Made by a program: the position numbers and the translations under genes. The notes beneath the pieces were generated by a model, which was not told where the DNA came from, ran no database searches, and worked only from the letters and a program-made list of their open reading frames with translations. A stretch of 64,000 bases of DNA from Tianweitania sp. UT-5YL-CI-8 (GTDB lineage Bacteria; Pseudomonadota; Alphaproteobacteria; Rhizobiales; Rhizobiaceae): NCBI RefSeq assembly GCF_030010215.1, contig NZ_JASCRR010000004.1, forward strand, positions 1 to 64,000. The letters are read 5' to 3'. Every line of letters starts with the position of its first letter. Positions within the stretch are counted from its first letter, which is position 1. Positions 9,469 to 18,861 of the stretch are shown here, one piece after another.

Positions 9469-9513
9469 CAAAAAGACGCCTCCCGCATTCCAACGATGCG
9501 AGAGGCGTTTTTG
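9469..9513 (-). terminator. Terminator downstream of the patatin gene
   Basis: Arms ACGCCTCCCGCAT and ATGCGAGAGGCGT pair with one bulge around the loop TCCAACG. Read on the minus strand, the stem is followed by TTTTT eleven or more bases after the patatin stop codon. The plus strand also has a T-run, so it may act in both directions. Confidence 0.8.
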
Positions 9514-9523
9514 TTTGAGCCGA

Positions 9524-10969
9524 TCAGTCGTTGGTAAGCTGTACGTCCGGCCGGGGCGCGCCCTTTGGCCAGATGCCGGACACGACCTCCTGGATGATCC
9601 TGCTCGTCGCGACGGTTTCGCGGCCGGCTTCGACCAGTTCATCGATCTGCTCCGCCGGCAGCGCGAGACGGGTGGGCACGTTGTTCAGCTTGGCTTCCAG
9701 CGCCGGGTTGAGATCGTTGAACGCAAGGCGCTCGACCACCATGTGCACGTCGCGGCAGTCCCAGCCCGCAGTCGTCCCGCGAATTTTGCGGACTGTGGCC
9801 AGCGGCAGCCCGCAACGGTACTGGACGAGCTTTCCCGACCATTCCTGGACGGCGAAGTTTAGCGCATCGAGTTCGTCGCGGACCGAGGATGCCATGCCGG
9901 TGTCCACCACCGCCCCCATCAGCGGCATCATGCCAGGCCCATGCATGGTCGAGCCCCACTTCGCGGTCTGGCCCCTGCCCGCATCGGCGACGATCAGCAC
10001 GAAGTTGCGCAGTCTGACGGCTTCTTCCGCCGAAAGCGGACCGTGTGGCGTGCTCGATGCGGCGCGCTCCAAAACGAAGCCGGTGATGCCAAGATTGTCG
10101 GTCAGGCCGCCATCCATCAGCCGGACATAATTCAGACTGTCCTTGTTCTGGTAGGAATCAAGCGCCTGCGCATAGGCCTGCAGGCGCAGCGAGACATTGT
10201 CGCGTCGCAGCGCCGTCTTCAGCCATGCCGGATGCTGGTAGGCGCATTGCGGGTTCTGCGCCGTGATGATGACCGGCGTGAACACCACGGGCACAGCCGC
10301 CGAGGCTGCAACCGCGTCCGACAGTTTCAGGGCGCTCAGGTCGCTACACAGCGCGGCGAAGGTATCGTAGGTGAACAGGAACGGCGTGCGGTTGTAGATG
10401 TCGGAGGCGCTGAGCCAGACGATCGGCGCATTCGCCCAGCGGAAGCTGCTGAAGGTCGCGCCGTTGAACAGGTTCTCGTCGAGCCACCGCGCGAAGGTGT
10501 CGAGGTCGTTGACGCCGCCATTCCAGGCGCGCGACAGGTTCGCGGGCGAGATGCTGGTCCGCATACTGGATTCGGCATTCTGGCGCAGAAAACGCTCATC
10601 GAAATCGCGGTAATTGTCCCGGCCCCGATAGCCGAAATAGGCAGCCGTTATGGCGCCGCCCGACACGCCCGAGATCATGCGGATGTCGTCGACCAAGGTT
10701 CGGCGCACCGGCTTCTCGTCGACGACGATGTCGTCCAGGGCGCGCAGCACGCCATAGGAAAAGGCCGAGGCCCGCATGCCGCCGCCGGAAAAGGCAAGGC
10801 CGACAACGGTCGAACCGTCATCGCCGGAATCCGGGAAGAATTCAGGTGAAGGCGGTTGAGGAAGGTGGGTTTGGGTGTTGATCGGACCGACATCCATCGC
10901 CACGCAACCCGCCAGAAGCATCGCGCTGCCGATCACGGCGCCGCGCAACTTCTTCATCATCCCGCGCAT
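9524..10969 (-). CDS. Patatin-like phospholipase lipoprotein
   Basis: 481 residues. The signal peptide ends with lipobox LLAGC (Cys about 22). Patatin features are present in order: LAFSGGGMRASAFSYG (the glycine-rich oxyanion loop, about 58-73), ISGVSGGAITAAYFG with nucleophile Ser103 in GxSxG, and LMDGGLTDNLGI carrying the catalytic Asp of the DGG motif. The enzyme should hydrolyse acyl esters of phospholipids, here at the envelope rather than in host cells (inference from the lipobox). The start is ATG 10969 or one of the next two Met codons. It stands alone and has its own terminator. Confidence 0.88.
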   Translation of the reverse strand: MRGMMKKLRGAVIGSAMLLAGCVAMDVGPINTQTHLPQPPSPEFFPDSGDDGSTVVGLAFSGGGMRASAFSYGVLRALDDIVVDEKPVRRTLVDDIRMISGVSGGAITAAYFGYRGRDNYRDFDERFLRQNAESSMRTSISPANLSRAWNGGVNDLDTFARWLDENLFNGATFSSFRWANAPIVWLSASDIYNRTPFLFTYDTFAALCSDLSALKLSDAVAASAAVPVVFTPVIITAQNPQCAYQHPAWLKTALRRDNVSLRLQAYAQALDSYQNKDSLNYVRLMDGGLTDNLGITGFVLERAASSTPHGPLSAEEAVRLRNFVLIVADAGRGQTAKWGSTMHGPGMMPLMGAVVDTGMASSVRDELDALNFAVQEWSGKLVQYRCGLPLATVRKIRGTTAGWDCRDVHMVVERLAFNDLNPALEAKLNNVPTRLALPAEQIDELVEAGRETVATSRIIQEVVSGIWPKGAPRPDVQLTND

Positions 10970-11081
10970 GCATCGCCCCCAGCGTCCCGTCCCCTATAAT
11001 AGAGCCAGCAAATATCGCCCGCAAGTTAAGGAACTCACCGCATCACCGTCCGTTGTTTGCGAGCAACAGAGGAGATTTGCG

Positions 11082-11261
11082 ATGGTGAACAAGGATCAGG
11101 TCAAGGGCGCCGCCAAACAGGCGACTGGCGCCGTGAAGGAAGCTGCCGGCAAAGCAACCGGCAGCAAGAAAACCGAAGCCAAAGGCGCGGCTGAGAAGAC
11201 TGCCGGCAAAGTCCAGAAAACCGTTGGCGATGCCAAGGAAAAGGTCAAGAAGGCGCTGTAG
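11082..11261 (+). CDS. CsbD-family stress protein
   Basis: 59 residues, strongly charged and rich in Ala, Lys and Gly: MVNKDQVKGAAKQATGAVKE and then repeated KGAAEKTAGKVQKTVGDAKE-type units. This is the CsbD pattern, a small soluble stress protein under general stress control in many bacteria whose molecular role is unknown. An AGAGGAG ribosome binding site lies before ATG 11082. A terminator follows. Confidence 0.88.
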   Translation: MVNKDQVKGAAKQATGAVKEAAGKATGSKKTEAKGAAEKTAGKVQKTVGDAKEKVKKAL

Positions 11262-11278
11262 CTCTCCAAATCTCCAAG

Positions 11279-11318
11279 AAAAGCGGCTGGTCAAGCGATT
11301 GCCCGGCCGCTTTCGTTT
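11279..11318 (+). terminator. Terminator downstream of csbD-like gene
   Basis: The stem AAAGCGGC (11280-11287) pairs with GCCGCTTT (11306-11313), with TTTCGTTT on the 3' side. The U-run is imperfect. Confidence 0.6.
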
Positions 11319-11323
11319 GGCCA

Positions 11324-12097
11324 CTATACTGTTGTCAATGTGACGCTGGCGCCCTGTAGCAGATCGATCTGGTCTTGCGGCGCTGAAGCCGAGACGATCA
11401 GCGACGCTACGTCTCCAATGTCGGCGACCCTGAAGGGCGACACCGCGCCGATCTTGTCCGCTGTCGCCAAAACGATGGTTTCACCGGATCGTGCCATGAT
11501 CTGGCGCTTGATTGCCGCCTCTTCCATATCTCCTGTGGTCAAGCCTTCTTCGACGTGAACCCCGGTGACGCCGAGAAAAAACAGATCGGCGCGAATCCGT
11601 GCAATCGCTTCCGAGGCCAAAGCGCCGACAGCCACCATGGAATGCCGCATCAGCTTGCCGCCGATCAGCACCACGTCCACGTGTGGATACTCCTCCAGCG
11701 CAACCGCGATGGTCGGGCTGTGGGTGACGGCATTGAAGCGCGCGGGACCGAGATGGCGGACAATTTCTAAATTTGATGTCCCTCCGTCGAACACAACAGT
11801 CATCCCTTCCTGGATCTGCGCCGCGGCAGCCTTTCCCAAAGCCGCCTTCTCGCCTTGAGCCATGGTTCTACGCTGCGCTATCGGCACAACCGTTGGCGAC
11901 ACCGGCATGGCGCCACCATGCACCCGCATCAGCAAGCCGTCCGCCGCGAGTTCGCGCAGGTCGCGGCGGATCGTGTCTTCCGACAGGTTCAAATCCTGGC
12001 TCACCTGCTTCGCTACCACCTGCCCCTGCCGCGCAAGGATATCGAGAATCAACTGCTTACGGTGATTGGTCAGCATTTTCGGCTCCGGTGACTTCAT
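11324..12097 (-). CDS. DeoR-family transcriptional repressor
   Basis: 257 residues from ATG 12097. The N-terminal helix-turn-helix reads VVAKQVSQDLNLSEDTIRRDL followed by RELAADGLLMRVHGGA, the DeoR signature. The C-terminal DeoRC sugar-phosphate sensor fold has VVFDGGTSNLEIVRHL, VLIGGKLMRHSMVAVG and ATADKIGAVSPFRV. Such proteins are released from DNA by phosphorylated sugars or related metabolites. The gene is divergent from the DUF4406 gene across a 62-base gap with four matching boxes, so it probably represses that gene and itself. The reading frame extends to 12127, but starting there would place the boxes inside the gene. Confidence 0.9.
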   Translation of the reverse strand: MKSPEPKMLTNHRKQLILDILARQGQVVAKQVSQDLNLSEDTIRRDLRELAADGLLMRVHGGAMPVSPTVVPIAQRRTMAQGEKAALGKAAAAQIQEGMTVVFDGGTSNLEIVRHLGPARFNAVTHSPTIAVALEEYPHVDVVLIGGKLMRHSMVAVGALASEAIARIRADLFFLGVTGVHVEEGLTTGDMEEAAIKRQIMARSGETIVLATADKIGAVSPFRVADIGDVASLIVSASAPQDQIDLLQGASVTLTTV

Positions 12098-12101
12098 GAG
12101 T

Positions 12102-12157
12102 TTACACGCTCTTGCACGATATCTCAATATAGGTTACTTTCGTGCAATTTCGTGCAA
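12102..12157. promoter_or_regulatory. Symmetric four-box operator between deoR-like and DUF4406 genes
   Basis: Two left boxes TTACACG (12102-12108) and TTGCACG (12112-12118) are direct repeats 10 bases apart. Two right boxes CGTGCAA (12141-12147 and 12151-12157) are direct repeats also 10 bases apart, in inverted orientation. The array is symmetric about 12129/12130 and three of the four boxes are identical. One helical turn within each pair and an overall dyad fit a tetrameric DeoR-type repressor. It fills the gap between the two divergent start codons. Confidence 0.7.
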
Positions 12158-12159
12158 AT

Positions 12160-12546
12160 ATGGAGAATATCGTGAACCCTTCCAAACCCATGCTGATCCT
12201 GATCGCCGGCCCCTATCGCTCCGGCACCGGCGATGACCCCGCGAAAATCCAGGACAATCTCGACCGGCTGGAGAGCGTTGCCGTGCCGTTGTTCCGCGCA
12301 GGCCATATTCCGATGATCGGCGAGTGGGTCGCGCTGCCTTTGGGCCACAGGGCCGGCTCGAAAGGTCCGGGCGATCCGATTTATGACGAATTCGCCTATC
12401 CCGTTGCGGATCGCCTGCTCCAGCATTGCGATGCCGTGCTGCGTCTGCCGGGTGCGTCGAACGGTGCGGACCAGGATGTCAAACTTGCGCGCGAGAGGGG
12501 TCTCAGGGTGTTCTTCGACGTTTCGGAGGTGCCCAACGTCACCTGA
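12160..12546 (+). CDS. DUF4406 protein, nucleoside 2-deoxyribosyltransferase-like fold
   Basis: 128 residues from ATG 12160 (an earlier in-frame ATG at 12142 would lie in the operator). The N-terminus PMLILIAGPYRSGTGDDPAK is the beta-strand plus AGPYR loop of the DUF4406 / nucleoside 2-deoxyribosyltransferase-like superfamily. IPMIGEWVALPLG, CDAVLRLPGASNGADQDVKLAR and LRVFFDVSEVP follow, matching family proteins over their length. SxGAD-type loops bind nucleotide or sugar phosphate in relatives. Its reaction is not established. Control by the adjacent DeoR-type repressor suggests a substrate that is a phosphorylated sugar or nucleoside (inference). Confidence 0.75.
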   Translation: MENIVNPSKPMLILIAGPYRSGTGDDPAKIQDNLDRLESVAVPLFRAGHIPMIGEWVALPLGHRAGSKGPGDPIYDEFAYPVADRLLQHCDAVLRLPGASNGADQDVKLARERGLRVFFDVSEVPNVT

Positions 12547-12706
12547 GACCCCCTTCAAAATGCGGTTTGAAGGGGTTGAAAACGGATGTTTTCGCCTCTT
12601 CGCACCTTTGAACCGATTAGGTCGCCAAGTGCCTCGATTCTCTGCTTGAAGCCCTCAGGGCAACGCGATAAGCCGTTGCGCGAAAAGAGTTTTCCGGAGA
12701 GACGCC

Positions 12707-14104
12707 GTGACTGCCAAGACCACCAGAACCGAGACCGACACCTTCGGCCCCATCGAGGTCGAGAACGACCGCTATTGGGGTGCGCAGGCGCAGCGTTCGC
12801 TCGGAAACTTCAAGATCGGCTGGGAAAAGCAGCCTTTGCCGGTGGTTCGCGCGCTCGGCATCGTCAAAAAGGCTGCCGCCATCACAAATCGCGACCTTGG
12901 TCGTCTCGACGCGAAACTGGCCGACGCCATCATCCAGGCTGCGCAGGAGGTCATCGAAGGCAAGCTCGACGCGCATTTCCCGCTTGCGGTCTGGCAGACA
13001 GGCTCGGGCACCCAGTCCAACATGAACGCCAATGAGGTGATCTCCAACCGCGCCATCGAGATGCTGGGCGGCGAAATGGGCTCGAAGAAGCCGGTTCACC
13101 CCAACGACCACGTCAATATGAGCCAGTCGTCCAACGATACCTATCCAACGGCGATGCACGTCGCCTGCGCGGAGGAGATCGTCCATCGCCTGCTGCCGGC
13201 GCTGCAGCAACTGCGCAACGCGCTCAACGACAAGGCGCAGGAATTCGCCCCGATCGTCAAGATCGGCCGCACCCATACCCAGGACGCCACGCCGCTGACG
13301 CTGGGCCAGGAGTTTTCCGGCTATACCCAGCAGGTCGAAAACGGCATCAAGCGCATCGAACAGACCTTGCCAGCGCTGATGGAACTGGCCCAGGGCGGAA
13401 CGGCGGTCGGTACCGGCCTGAATGCGCCGATCGGGTTTGCCGAGAAAGTGGCGGAAAACATCGCAGCCATTACGCAGTTGCCGTTCACCACAGCCCCGAA
13501 CAAGTTCGAAGCACTGGCGGCACACGACGCGATGGTGTTCAGCCATGGCGCGATCAACACGGTGGCGGGCTCACTGTTCAAGATCGCCAACGACATCCGG
13601 CTACTCGGCTCCGGCCCGCGTTCGGGCCTCGGCGAGCTTTCGCTGCCGGAAAACGAGCCCGGTTCGTCGATCATGCCGGGCAAGGTCAACCCCACCCAGT
13701 GTGAAGCCCTGACGCAGGTCTGCGTGCAGATTTTCGGCAACAACGCAGCGCTGACCTTCGCCGGCAGCCAGGGCCATTTCGAGCTGAACGTCTACAACCC
13801 GGTGATGGCCTATAACTTCCTGCAATCGGTCAGGCTGATGGCCGACGCCGCCGTGTCCTTCACCGAGAATTGCGTCGTCGGCATCGAGGCCCGCAAGGAC
13901 AACATCAAGGCAGCGCTCGAACGCTCGCTGATGCTGGTGACCGCGCTTGCCCCGACCATCGGCTACGACAACGCAGCCAAGATCGCCAAAACCGCTCATA
14001 AGAACGGCACCACACTGCGCGAGGAGGCCGTTGGCGGCGGTTATGTGTCGGACGAGGATTTCGACCGCATCGTCCGCCCGGAAGAGATGATCCACCCCGG
14101 CTGA
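12707..14104 (+). CDS. fumC: Fumarate hydratase, class II
   Basis: 465 residues, full length for the iron-independent tetrameric fumarase. It converts fumarate to malate in the TCA cycle. Motifs: [20 protein letters not shown] at the N-terminus, [48 protein letters not shown] and the superfamily signature [15 protein letters not shown] with the catalytic loop Ser. The start is GTG 12707, with GGAGAG seven bases upstream. It is a single-gene unit. Confidence 0.97.
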   Translation: MTAKTTRTETDTFGPIEVENDRYWGAQAQRSLGNFKIGWEKQPLPVVRALGIVKKAAAITNRDLGRLDAKLADAIIQAAQEVIEGKLDAHFPLAVWQTGSGTQSNMNANEVISNRAIEMLGGEMGSKKPVHPNDHVNMSQSSNDTYPTAMHVACAEEIVHRLLPALQQLRNALNDKAQEFAPIVKIGRTHTQDATPLTLGQEFSGYTQQVENGIKRIEQTLPALMELAQGGTAVGTGLNAPIGFAEKVAENIAAITQLPFTTAPNKFEALAAHDAMVFSHGAINTVAGSLFKIANDIRLLGSGPRSGLGELSLPENEPGSSIMPGKVNPTQCEALTQVCVQIFGNNAALTFAGSQGHFELNVYNPVMAYNFLQSVRLMADAAVSFTENCVVGIEARKDNIKAALERSLMLVTALAPTIGYDNAAKIAKTAHKNGTTLREEAVGGGYVSDEDFDRIVRPEEMIHPG

Positions 14105-14167
14105 TCATTCAAACTGTGAACGCTGCGTCGTGAATTAAGCGTCTTTGGTGAACGGCGGAGATCGGCT

Positions 14168-14195
14168 AGGAGAGCCCATCGAATAACGCTCTCCT
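14168..14195. promoter_or_regulatory. Inverted repeat before the DoxX gene
   Basis: AGGAGAG (14168-14174) and CTCTCCT (14189-14195) are a perfect 7-base inverted repeat with a 14-base gap. It ends one base before the GGAGA ribosome binding site of the next gene, so it could be an operator or an RNA hairpin affecting translation. Confidence 0.35.
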
Positions 14196-14208
14196 GGAGA
14201 CTTCCGTC

Positions 14209-14628
14209 ATGTCCCTTTCCACCGCATCGTCTACCGGTACGACCGGCGTCAGCGCTCCTCTCGCGCTTCTTGGCCGCCTGCTCTTGTCCTCGCTCTTCAT
14301 TCTCGCCGGCTTCGGCAAGCTGACCGCCATCGGCGCTACCGCTGGCTGGTTCGGCTCGCTCGGCCTGCCCGTGCCGACCGTGACGACCGTCGTCGTGGGT
14401 CTCGTCGAACTGCTCGGCGGCCTCGCCATTCTGGTCGGCTTCCAGACCCGCATCGCAGCCCTGGTGCTGGCCGTGTTCACCGTGGCAGCCACGCTGGTTG
14501 CGCACACCAATTTTGCTGACGGGATGCAGATGCTGCTGTTCCAGAAGAACATCTCGATCACCGGCGGCCTGCTGCTGGTCGCAGCACTGGGTGCCGGCGG
14601 TTTGTCGGTCGACGGCCGCCGCAAGTAA
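14209..14628 (+). CDS. DoxX-family membrane protein
   Basis: 139 residues with four hydrophobic segments, the DoxX layout. Segment one is LLGRLLLSSLFILAGFGKLT with the family's LFxxaGxxKL motif; later VVVGLVELLGGLAILVGF and the AHTNFADGMQMLLFQKNISITGG region are also characteristic. Bacterial DoxX-like proteins are inner-membrane proteins linked to redox stress or quinone chemistry, but the exact role here is unknown. GGAGA precedes ATG 14209 by eight bases. It is a single gene with a terminator. Confidence 0.9.
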   Translation: MSLSTASSTGTTGVSAPLALLGRLLLSSLFILAGFGKLTAIGATAGWFGSLGLPVPTVTTVVVGLVELLGGLAILVGFQTRIAALVLAVFTVAATLVAHTNFADGMQMLLFQKNISITGGLLLVAALGAGGLSVDGRRK

Positions 14629-14656
14629 TCAGCCCGACCTTAGTACGTCGGAATGC

Positions 14657-14687
14657 AGAGCCCCGGTTCGCCGGGGCTCTTGCGTTT
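14657..14687 (+). terminator. Terminator downstream of the DoxX gene
   Basis: A perfect 10-base stem AGAGCCCCGG / CCGGGGCTCT (14657-14680) with a TTCG tetraloop, followed by TGCGTTT. Confidence 0.85.
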
Positions 14688-14712
14688 GCATGTCGTCGGC
14701 AAGAATATTGGC

Positions 14713-16248
14713 CTACTTCGCCGAACTGCTCGGGCCACCGTCGACGGCAAGCACGAGCTTCCTGCCTGTGAGCTTCCCAAGCTGCGCAAGGCGGCCGGCA
14801 GGGCGTTCGCCATAGAGCGCGGCGAGATCGGCCGGCAGGACGAGCGCTAAGGCGCCGTTGGGGCGCTTTTCCCAGCGCAGCCTGGGCATGACGCCCGGCA
14901 TCGACGCCGTCAGCAAATAGACGACGCGCATCATGGCGCCGAGTAGCCTGGCACGCTCGATATAGCGTGGCGGCGCAAGCGCCTTGATCTCGGCGGCAAT
15001 GTTCTCGTCCGTTATTCCTTCGTGGCGATAGAGATTAGCCAGCGCGATGAAAGCACGTCCGGGGTGATCGACGCCGATGAAGGAGGCGTGCGCGATGATA
15101 TTGAGCGACTGCTTGCCACGATAATCGGGATGCGCGCGCCAGCCGATGTCGGCAAGAAGGCAAGCGGCATGGCGGCAACGGGCTTCTTCCTCCGTCTCAT
15201 CGATACCAAAGACGGCGAAGCTCTTGGCGGTCCATTCGGCGAGTTCATGCGAATGTCCCACCGAGCGCGCGCGCAGCAGCGCCAATTCCTCAGAAGCGGC
15301 GATCAGCGGATCCTGCTTTTGCTGCTCCGGCGACAGGAGAGAGTAGAGGAAGCCTTCGCGAACGCCGAGCGCGGAAACAACGATGCGCGACGGCTTCATC
15401 GTCGCAATGATCTTCTGCAGCACCACCGCACCGTAAGGCAGCAGCGCACGCCTGTTCTTTGAGACGTGCTCGATGCCCTTGATCTTTTCGATATCGCCGC
15501 GCGCAACCTGCCGCAGGAACGCTTCGGACTCGGCTATGCCGAGTTCGTAGTGATGCATGACCTCGAGCGGATAGTTGGTCATGCTCATATGCAGACGGGC
15601 GAGGTTTCGCCAGGTGCCGCCTACCGCATAAAAAGTCCTGCCCTGACCGCCGGCGAGCAGCTTTGCCTTCGCCAGTTCGGTCTCGGCGATACGGGCCGAT
15701 TGCACGGTGGAATTCTTGGAAGCGTCCTGCAGCCTCAGGCCGCCCAAGGGCAAGGTGATGCCGTCACCGATAGTGGTACCTTTGATGTCAACGAGTTCCA
15801 GGCTGCCGCCGCCCAGGTCTCCGGCAATGCCGTCGGCGGGATGGAAGCCTGAAATGATGCCCATCGCCGAATAGTAGGCTTCCTCGCGGCCGGTCAGGAC
15901 GCGGATTTTGGTGCCGAGTACTTCTTCGGCACGACGAATGAAATCGGGGCCGTTCACCGCTTCGCGTGCAGCCGCCGTGGCGAGCACGTGCATTTCCGTC
16001 GCTCCCGCCTGTTCCGAGAGCGCGCGAAAACGGCGAAACTCTTCCATCGACCGGGTGACGGCCTCTGGGTCAAGTTTCCCCGTCGAGACAATGCCACGGC
16101 CAAGCCCCGCCAGCATCTTTTCGTTGAAGATGAGCGTGGGTGACCGGGCAAGGCCCTCGAACACGACAAGACGAATCGAGTTCGATCCGATATCGACGAT
16201 GGACAGTGGCTGGCGATCCTTGAGCCGGCCCTGCGAAAATTGCGTCAT
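14713..16248 (-). CDS. ppx: Exopolyphosphatase (Ppx/GppA family)
   Basis: 511 residues. The ASKHA-type ATPase fold shows the phosphate-1 motif IVDIGSNSIRLVVFE near the N-terminus and AGDLGGGSLELVDI near residue 145; EEAYYSAMGII and YAVGGTWRNLA also fit. The enzyme removes terminal phosphates from polyphosphate and relatives also cleave pppGpp. A C-terminal HD-like helical region (CLLADIGWRAHPDYR) completes the long form. Its ATG overlaps the ppk stop codon (TAATG, 16246-16250), so synthesis and breakdown of polyphosphate are co-expressed. Confidence 0.93.
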   Translation of the reverse strand: MTQFSQGRLKDRQPLSIVDIGSNSIRLVVFEGLARSPTLIFNEKMLAGLGRGIVSTGKLDPEAVTRSMEEFRRFRALSEQAGATEMHVLATAAAREAVNGPDFIRRAEEVLGTKIRVLTGREEAYYSAMGIISGFHPADGIAGDLGGGSLELVDIKGTTIGDGITLPLGGLRLQDASKNSTVQSARIAETELAKAKLLAGGQGRTFYAVGGTWRNLARLHMSMTNYPLEVMHHYELGIAESEAFLRQVARGDIEKIKGIEHVSKNRRALLPYGAVVLQKIIATMKPSRIVVSALGVREGFLYSLLSPEQQKQDPLIAASEELALLRARSVGHSHELAEWTAKSFAVFGIDETEEEARCRHAACLLADIGWRAHPDYRGKQSLNIIAHASFIGVDHPGRAFIALANLYRHEGITDENIAAEIKALAPPRYIERARLLGAMMRVVYLLTASMPGVMPRLRWEKRPNGALALVLPADLAALYGERPAGRLAQLGKLTGRKLVLAVDGGPSSSAK

Positions 16249-18452
16249 TAACTGCTTGCCAATTCAGACTTCTTGCGCCGCTTGAACTGCGCGATGCGCT
16301 TCGGTGCATGGGATTTCAACGCATCACCCCGTCCCGATAGACTCGGATTGGTCATGAAATATTCCTGAGCGTTGAACGGCTCTTCGCCCTCATCCAGCTT
16401 TATCCGCCGTGAGGTACCGTCTGCCAATACTTCGAAACTCTGCTGGTTGTCCATGATGTTTCCCAGCATGATCTGGCCCAGCACCTGTTCATGCACAGTT
16501 GGATTTGTAATTGGGAACATGCATTCGACGCGACGGTCGAGATTGCGCGGCATCAGGTCGGCCGAGGACAGATAGACGATCGCCTCGTCCGACGGCAAAC
16601 CATGGCCGTTGCCAAAGCAATAGATGCGGCTGTGTTCCAGGAAGCGGCCGACGATCGACTTCACGCGGATGTTCTCGGACAGGCCGGGCACCTGAGGACG
16701 CAGGCAACAAATGCCGCGCACCACGAGATCGATTTCGACCCCCGCCCGGCTCGCATCGTAGAGCGCGTCGATGAGGGCTGGATCGACCAGCGAGTTCATC
16801 TTCATCCAGATGCGCGCCGGCCGGCCGGCCGCGGCATGCTTGATCTCGTCCTCGATATGGCCGAGCAAACGGCTGCGCAGCGTATAGGGCGACAGCGCGA
16901 CGGACATCTTCTCCGCCGGCTCGGCATAACCGGTGATGAAGTTGAATATCTGGGCAACGTCGATGGCGATTTTCGGGTCCGTCGTGAAGAAGGACAGATC
17001 GGTGTATATGCGGGCGGTGATCGGGTGATAATTGCCGGTGCCGAGATGGACGTAGTTGCGCAGCTTGCCATCCTCGCGGCGCACCACAAGCGACATCTTG
17101 GCGTGGGTCTTCAGTTCGAGAAAGCCGAAGACGACCTGAACGCCGGCGCGTTCCAGATCGCGCGCCCAGCGGATGTTGGCCTCTTCGTCGAAGCGCGCCT
17201 TGAGCTCCACCAGTGCGGTGACCGACTTGCCGGCCTCGGCGGCATCTGCAAGCGCTCGCACGATGGGGCTATCGGCCGATGTGCGATACAGCGTCTGCTT
17301 GATCGCCACAACTTCGGGATCGGCGGTCGCCTGACGCAGGAACTGCACCACGACATCGAAGGATTCATAGGGGTGGTGGACGATAATGTCCTTTTCGCGA
17401 ATCGCCGCGAAACAGTCGCCACGATGCTCGCGGATGCGCTCCGGGAAGCGCGGATTGTAGGGCGTGAACTTCAGGTCGTCGCGCGGAACCGAGACGATCT
17501 CGGAAAACTGGTTGAGGGCGAGCGGGCCGGTCAGGATGCTGATGCGGTTGCCCGCGACACCGAGCTCGCCAGAGACGAAATCGCGTAGTTCTTCCGGCAT
17601 GCTGGCGTCGAATTCGATGCGGATCACCTGGCCGCGCCGGCGCCTTTTCAGCGCCGTTTCAAACAGCTGGACGAGATCCTCGGATTCTTCCTCGACTTCG
17701 ATATCGCTGTCGCGAATGATTCGGAACGTCCCGGACCCCTTGACCTCATAGCCGGGGAACAGTTGCCCGATGAACAGGCTGACCGTCCCCTCGATAGGAA
17801 TGAAGCGCACCGCGCCCTTGCGATCCGGCAGGCGGATGAAGCGCTTCAACGCCTGCGGAAGGCGCAGCAGAGCCGTCATTTCCTGGCCGTTCTTGCGGTG
17901 CCGAAGCTGCAGCGCGATGGAGAACCCGAGATTGGGGATGAACGGGAAAGGGTGTGCCGGGTCGATGGAGAGCGGCGTGAGCACAGGGAAGACCTGCTCC
18001 ATGAAATGCTGCTCGAGCCAGACCTTCTCCTCCTTGACGAGTTGGGCCGCCGTCACCGTTTCGATGCCCTGCGCCTTGAGCAGTTGCATCAGGTTGGACA
18101 GGCTGTGCTGCTGGTCTTCCTGCAGGCTGCCGACTTCGCGCAGCAGATACTCCAGCTGTTCCTCCGGCGTGCGCCCGTCGGGGCTGCGCACCGTGATGCT
18201 TTCGCGGACCTGGCCCGCGAGGCCAGCGACGCGAACCATGAAGAATTCGTCGAGATTGGCGGCCGAAATGGACAGGAAGCGTATCCGCTCCAGCAGTGGA
18301 TGGCGGTCGTTGTGGGATTCTTCAAGGACTCGCCGGTTGAATTGCAGCCAGGAGAACTCCCGGTTCACGAAACGGTCGGGATTGCCCTCGACTTCGCCAG
18401 TCAGCACCTGCGGCTTCAGGAAATCCGTGTGGGCCGGCTTCATCTCATTCAT
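16248..18452 (-). CDS. ppk: Polyphosphate kinase 1
   Basis: 734 residues, slightly above the usual length. The N-terminal domain begins [19 protein letters not shown]. The phospholipase-D-like catalytic half contains [46 protein letters not shown] and [19 protein letters not shown], the last carrying the autophosphorylated His. [13 protein letters not shown] near the end is also conserved. It makes polyphosphate reversibly from ATP. It is first in the ppk-ppx operon. Two GACAG motifs 13 bases apart lie upstream (18509-18526), only loosely like a Pho box. Confidence 0.97.
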   Translation of the reverse strand: MNEMKPAHTDFLKPQVLTGEVEGNPDRFVNREFSWLQFNRRVLEESHNDRHPLLERIRFLSISAANLDEFFMVRVAGLAGQVRESITVRSPDGRTPEEQLEYLLREVGSLQEDQQHSLSNLMQLLKAQGIETVTAAQLVKEEKVWLEQHFMEQVFPVLTPLSIDPAHPFPFIPNLGFSIALQLRHRKNGQEMTALLRLPQALKRFIRLPDRKGAVRFIPIEGTVSLFIGQLFPGYEVKGSGTFRIIRDSDIEVEEESEDLVQLFETALKRRRRGQVIRIEFDASMPEELRDFVSGELGVAGNRISILTGPLALNQFSEIVSVPRDDLKFTPYNPRFPERIREHRGDCFAAIREKDIIVHHPYESFDVVVQFLRQATADPEVVAIKQTLYRTSADSPIVRALADAAEAGKSVTALVELKARFDEEANIRWARDLERAGVQVVFGFLELKTHAKMSLVVRREDGKLRNYVHLGTGNYHPITARIYTDLSFFTTDPKIAIDVAQIFNFITGYAEPAEKMSVALSPYTLRSRLLGHIEDEIKHAAAGRPARIWMKMNSLVDPALIDALYDASRAGVEIDLVVRGICCLRPQVPGLSENIRVKSIVGRFLEHSRIYCFGNGHGLPSDEAIVYLSSADLMPRNLDRRVECMFPITNPTVHEQVLGQIMLGNIMDNQQSFEVLADGTSRRIKLDEGEEPFNAQEYFMTNPSLSGRGDALKSHAPKRIAQFKRRKKSELASS

Positions 18453-18604
18453 CGCTGCGCTTTTCCCAATCGATATTTTTACCGGCTTCGCGGTTCAGTC
18501 TACCCTCTGACAGGGTTTTGCGACAGTTTCATTTCACCATCTTGCAAAGCTGCCTGTTATGCTCCAAACGATTGGCACCTATCAGTCAAAGCCGGGAGAA
18601 AATC

Positions 18605-18850
18605 ATGGCAGGCGGCGCCATTCCCCACTTCCAGAACGATGCGGGCCATCCGATCATCGAGATCGGCGTGAAGGAATTCATGTGCGTGGGCGCCAATCCG
18701 CCCTTCGATCACCCGCATGTCTATCTCGACATGGGCAGCGACGACGAGAAGGTCTGCCCCTATTGTTCGACGCTGTACCGCTACACGGCGTCGCTGAAAC
18801 CGCACGAGACCATTCCCGCCGGCTGCGTCTATATCGACCGCGCGGCGTAA
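18605..18850 (+). CDS. zf-CHCC zinc-finger protein, NDUFS6-like
   Basis: 81 residues. The zf-CHCC pattern is visible: MCVGANPPFDHPHVYLDMG with Cys and His ligands, then KVCPYCSTLYRY with CxxC. This domain defines the C-terminal half of mitochondrial complex I subunit NDUFS6 (13 kDa), and alphaproteobacterial homologues are accessory complex I subunits. It probably binds one zinc ion on the peripheral arm of NADH dehydrogenase (known family role). GGGAGAAAATC precedes ATG 18605. The nuo operon itself is not in this window. Confidence 0.87.
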   Translation: MAGGAIPHFQNDAGHPIIEIGVKEFMCVGANPPFDHPHVYLDMGSDDEKVCPYCSTLYRYTASLKPHETIPAGCVYIDRAA

Positions 18851-18861
18851 TCCAAGCGCCG

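Noticed and set aside
18509..18526. Two GACAG (CTGTC on the minus strand) motifs before ppk, as a possible Pho box
   Set aside because: The repeats are 13 bases apart, not the 11 expected for a PhoB site, and the TCAT extension is missing. Left as a weak note under ppk.
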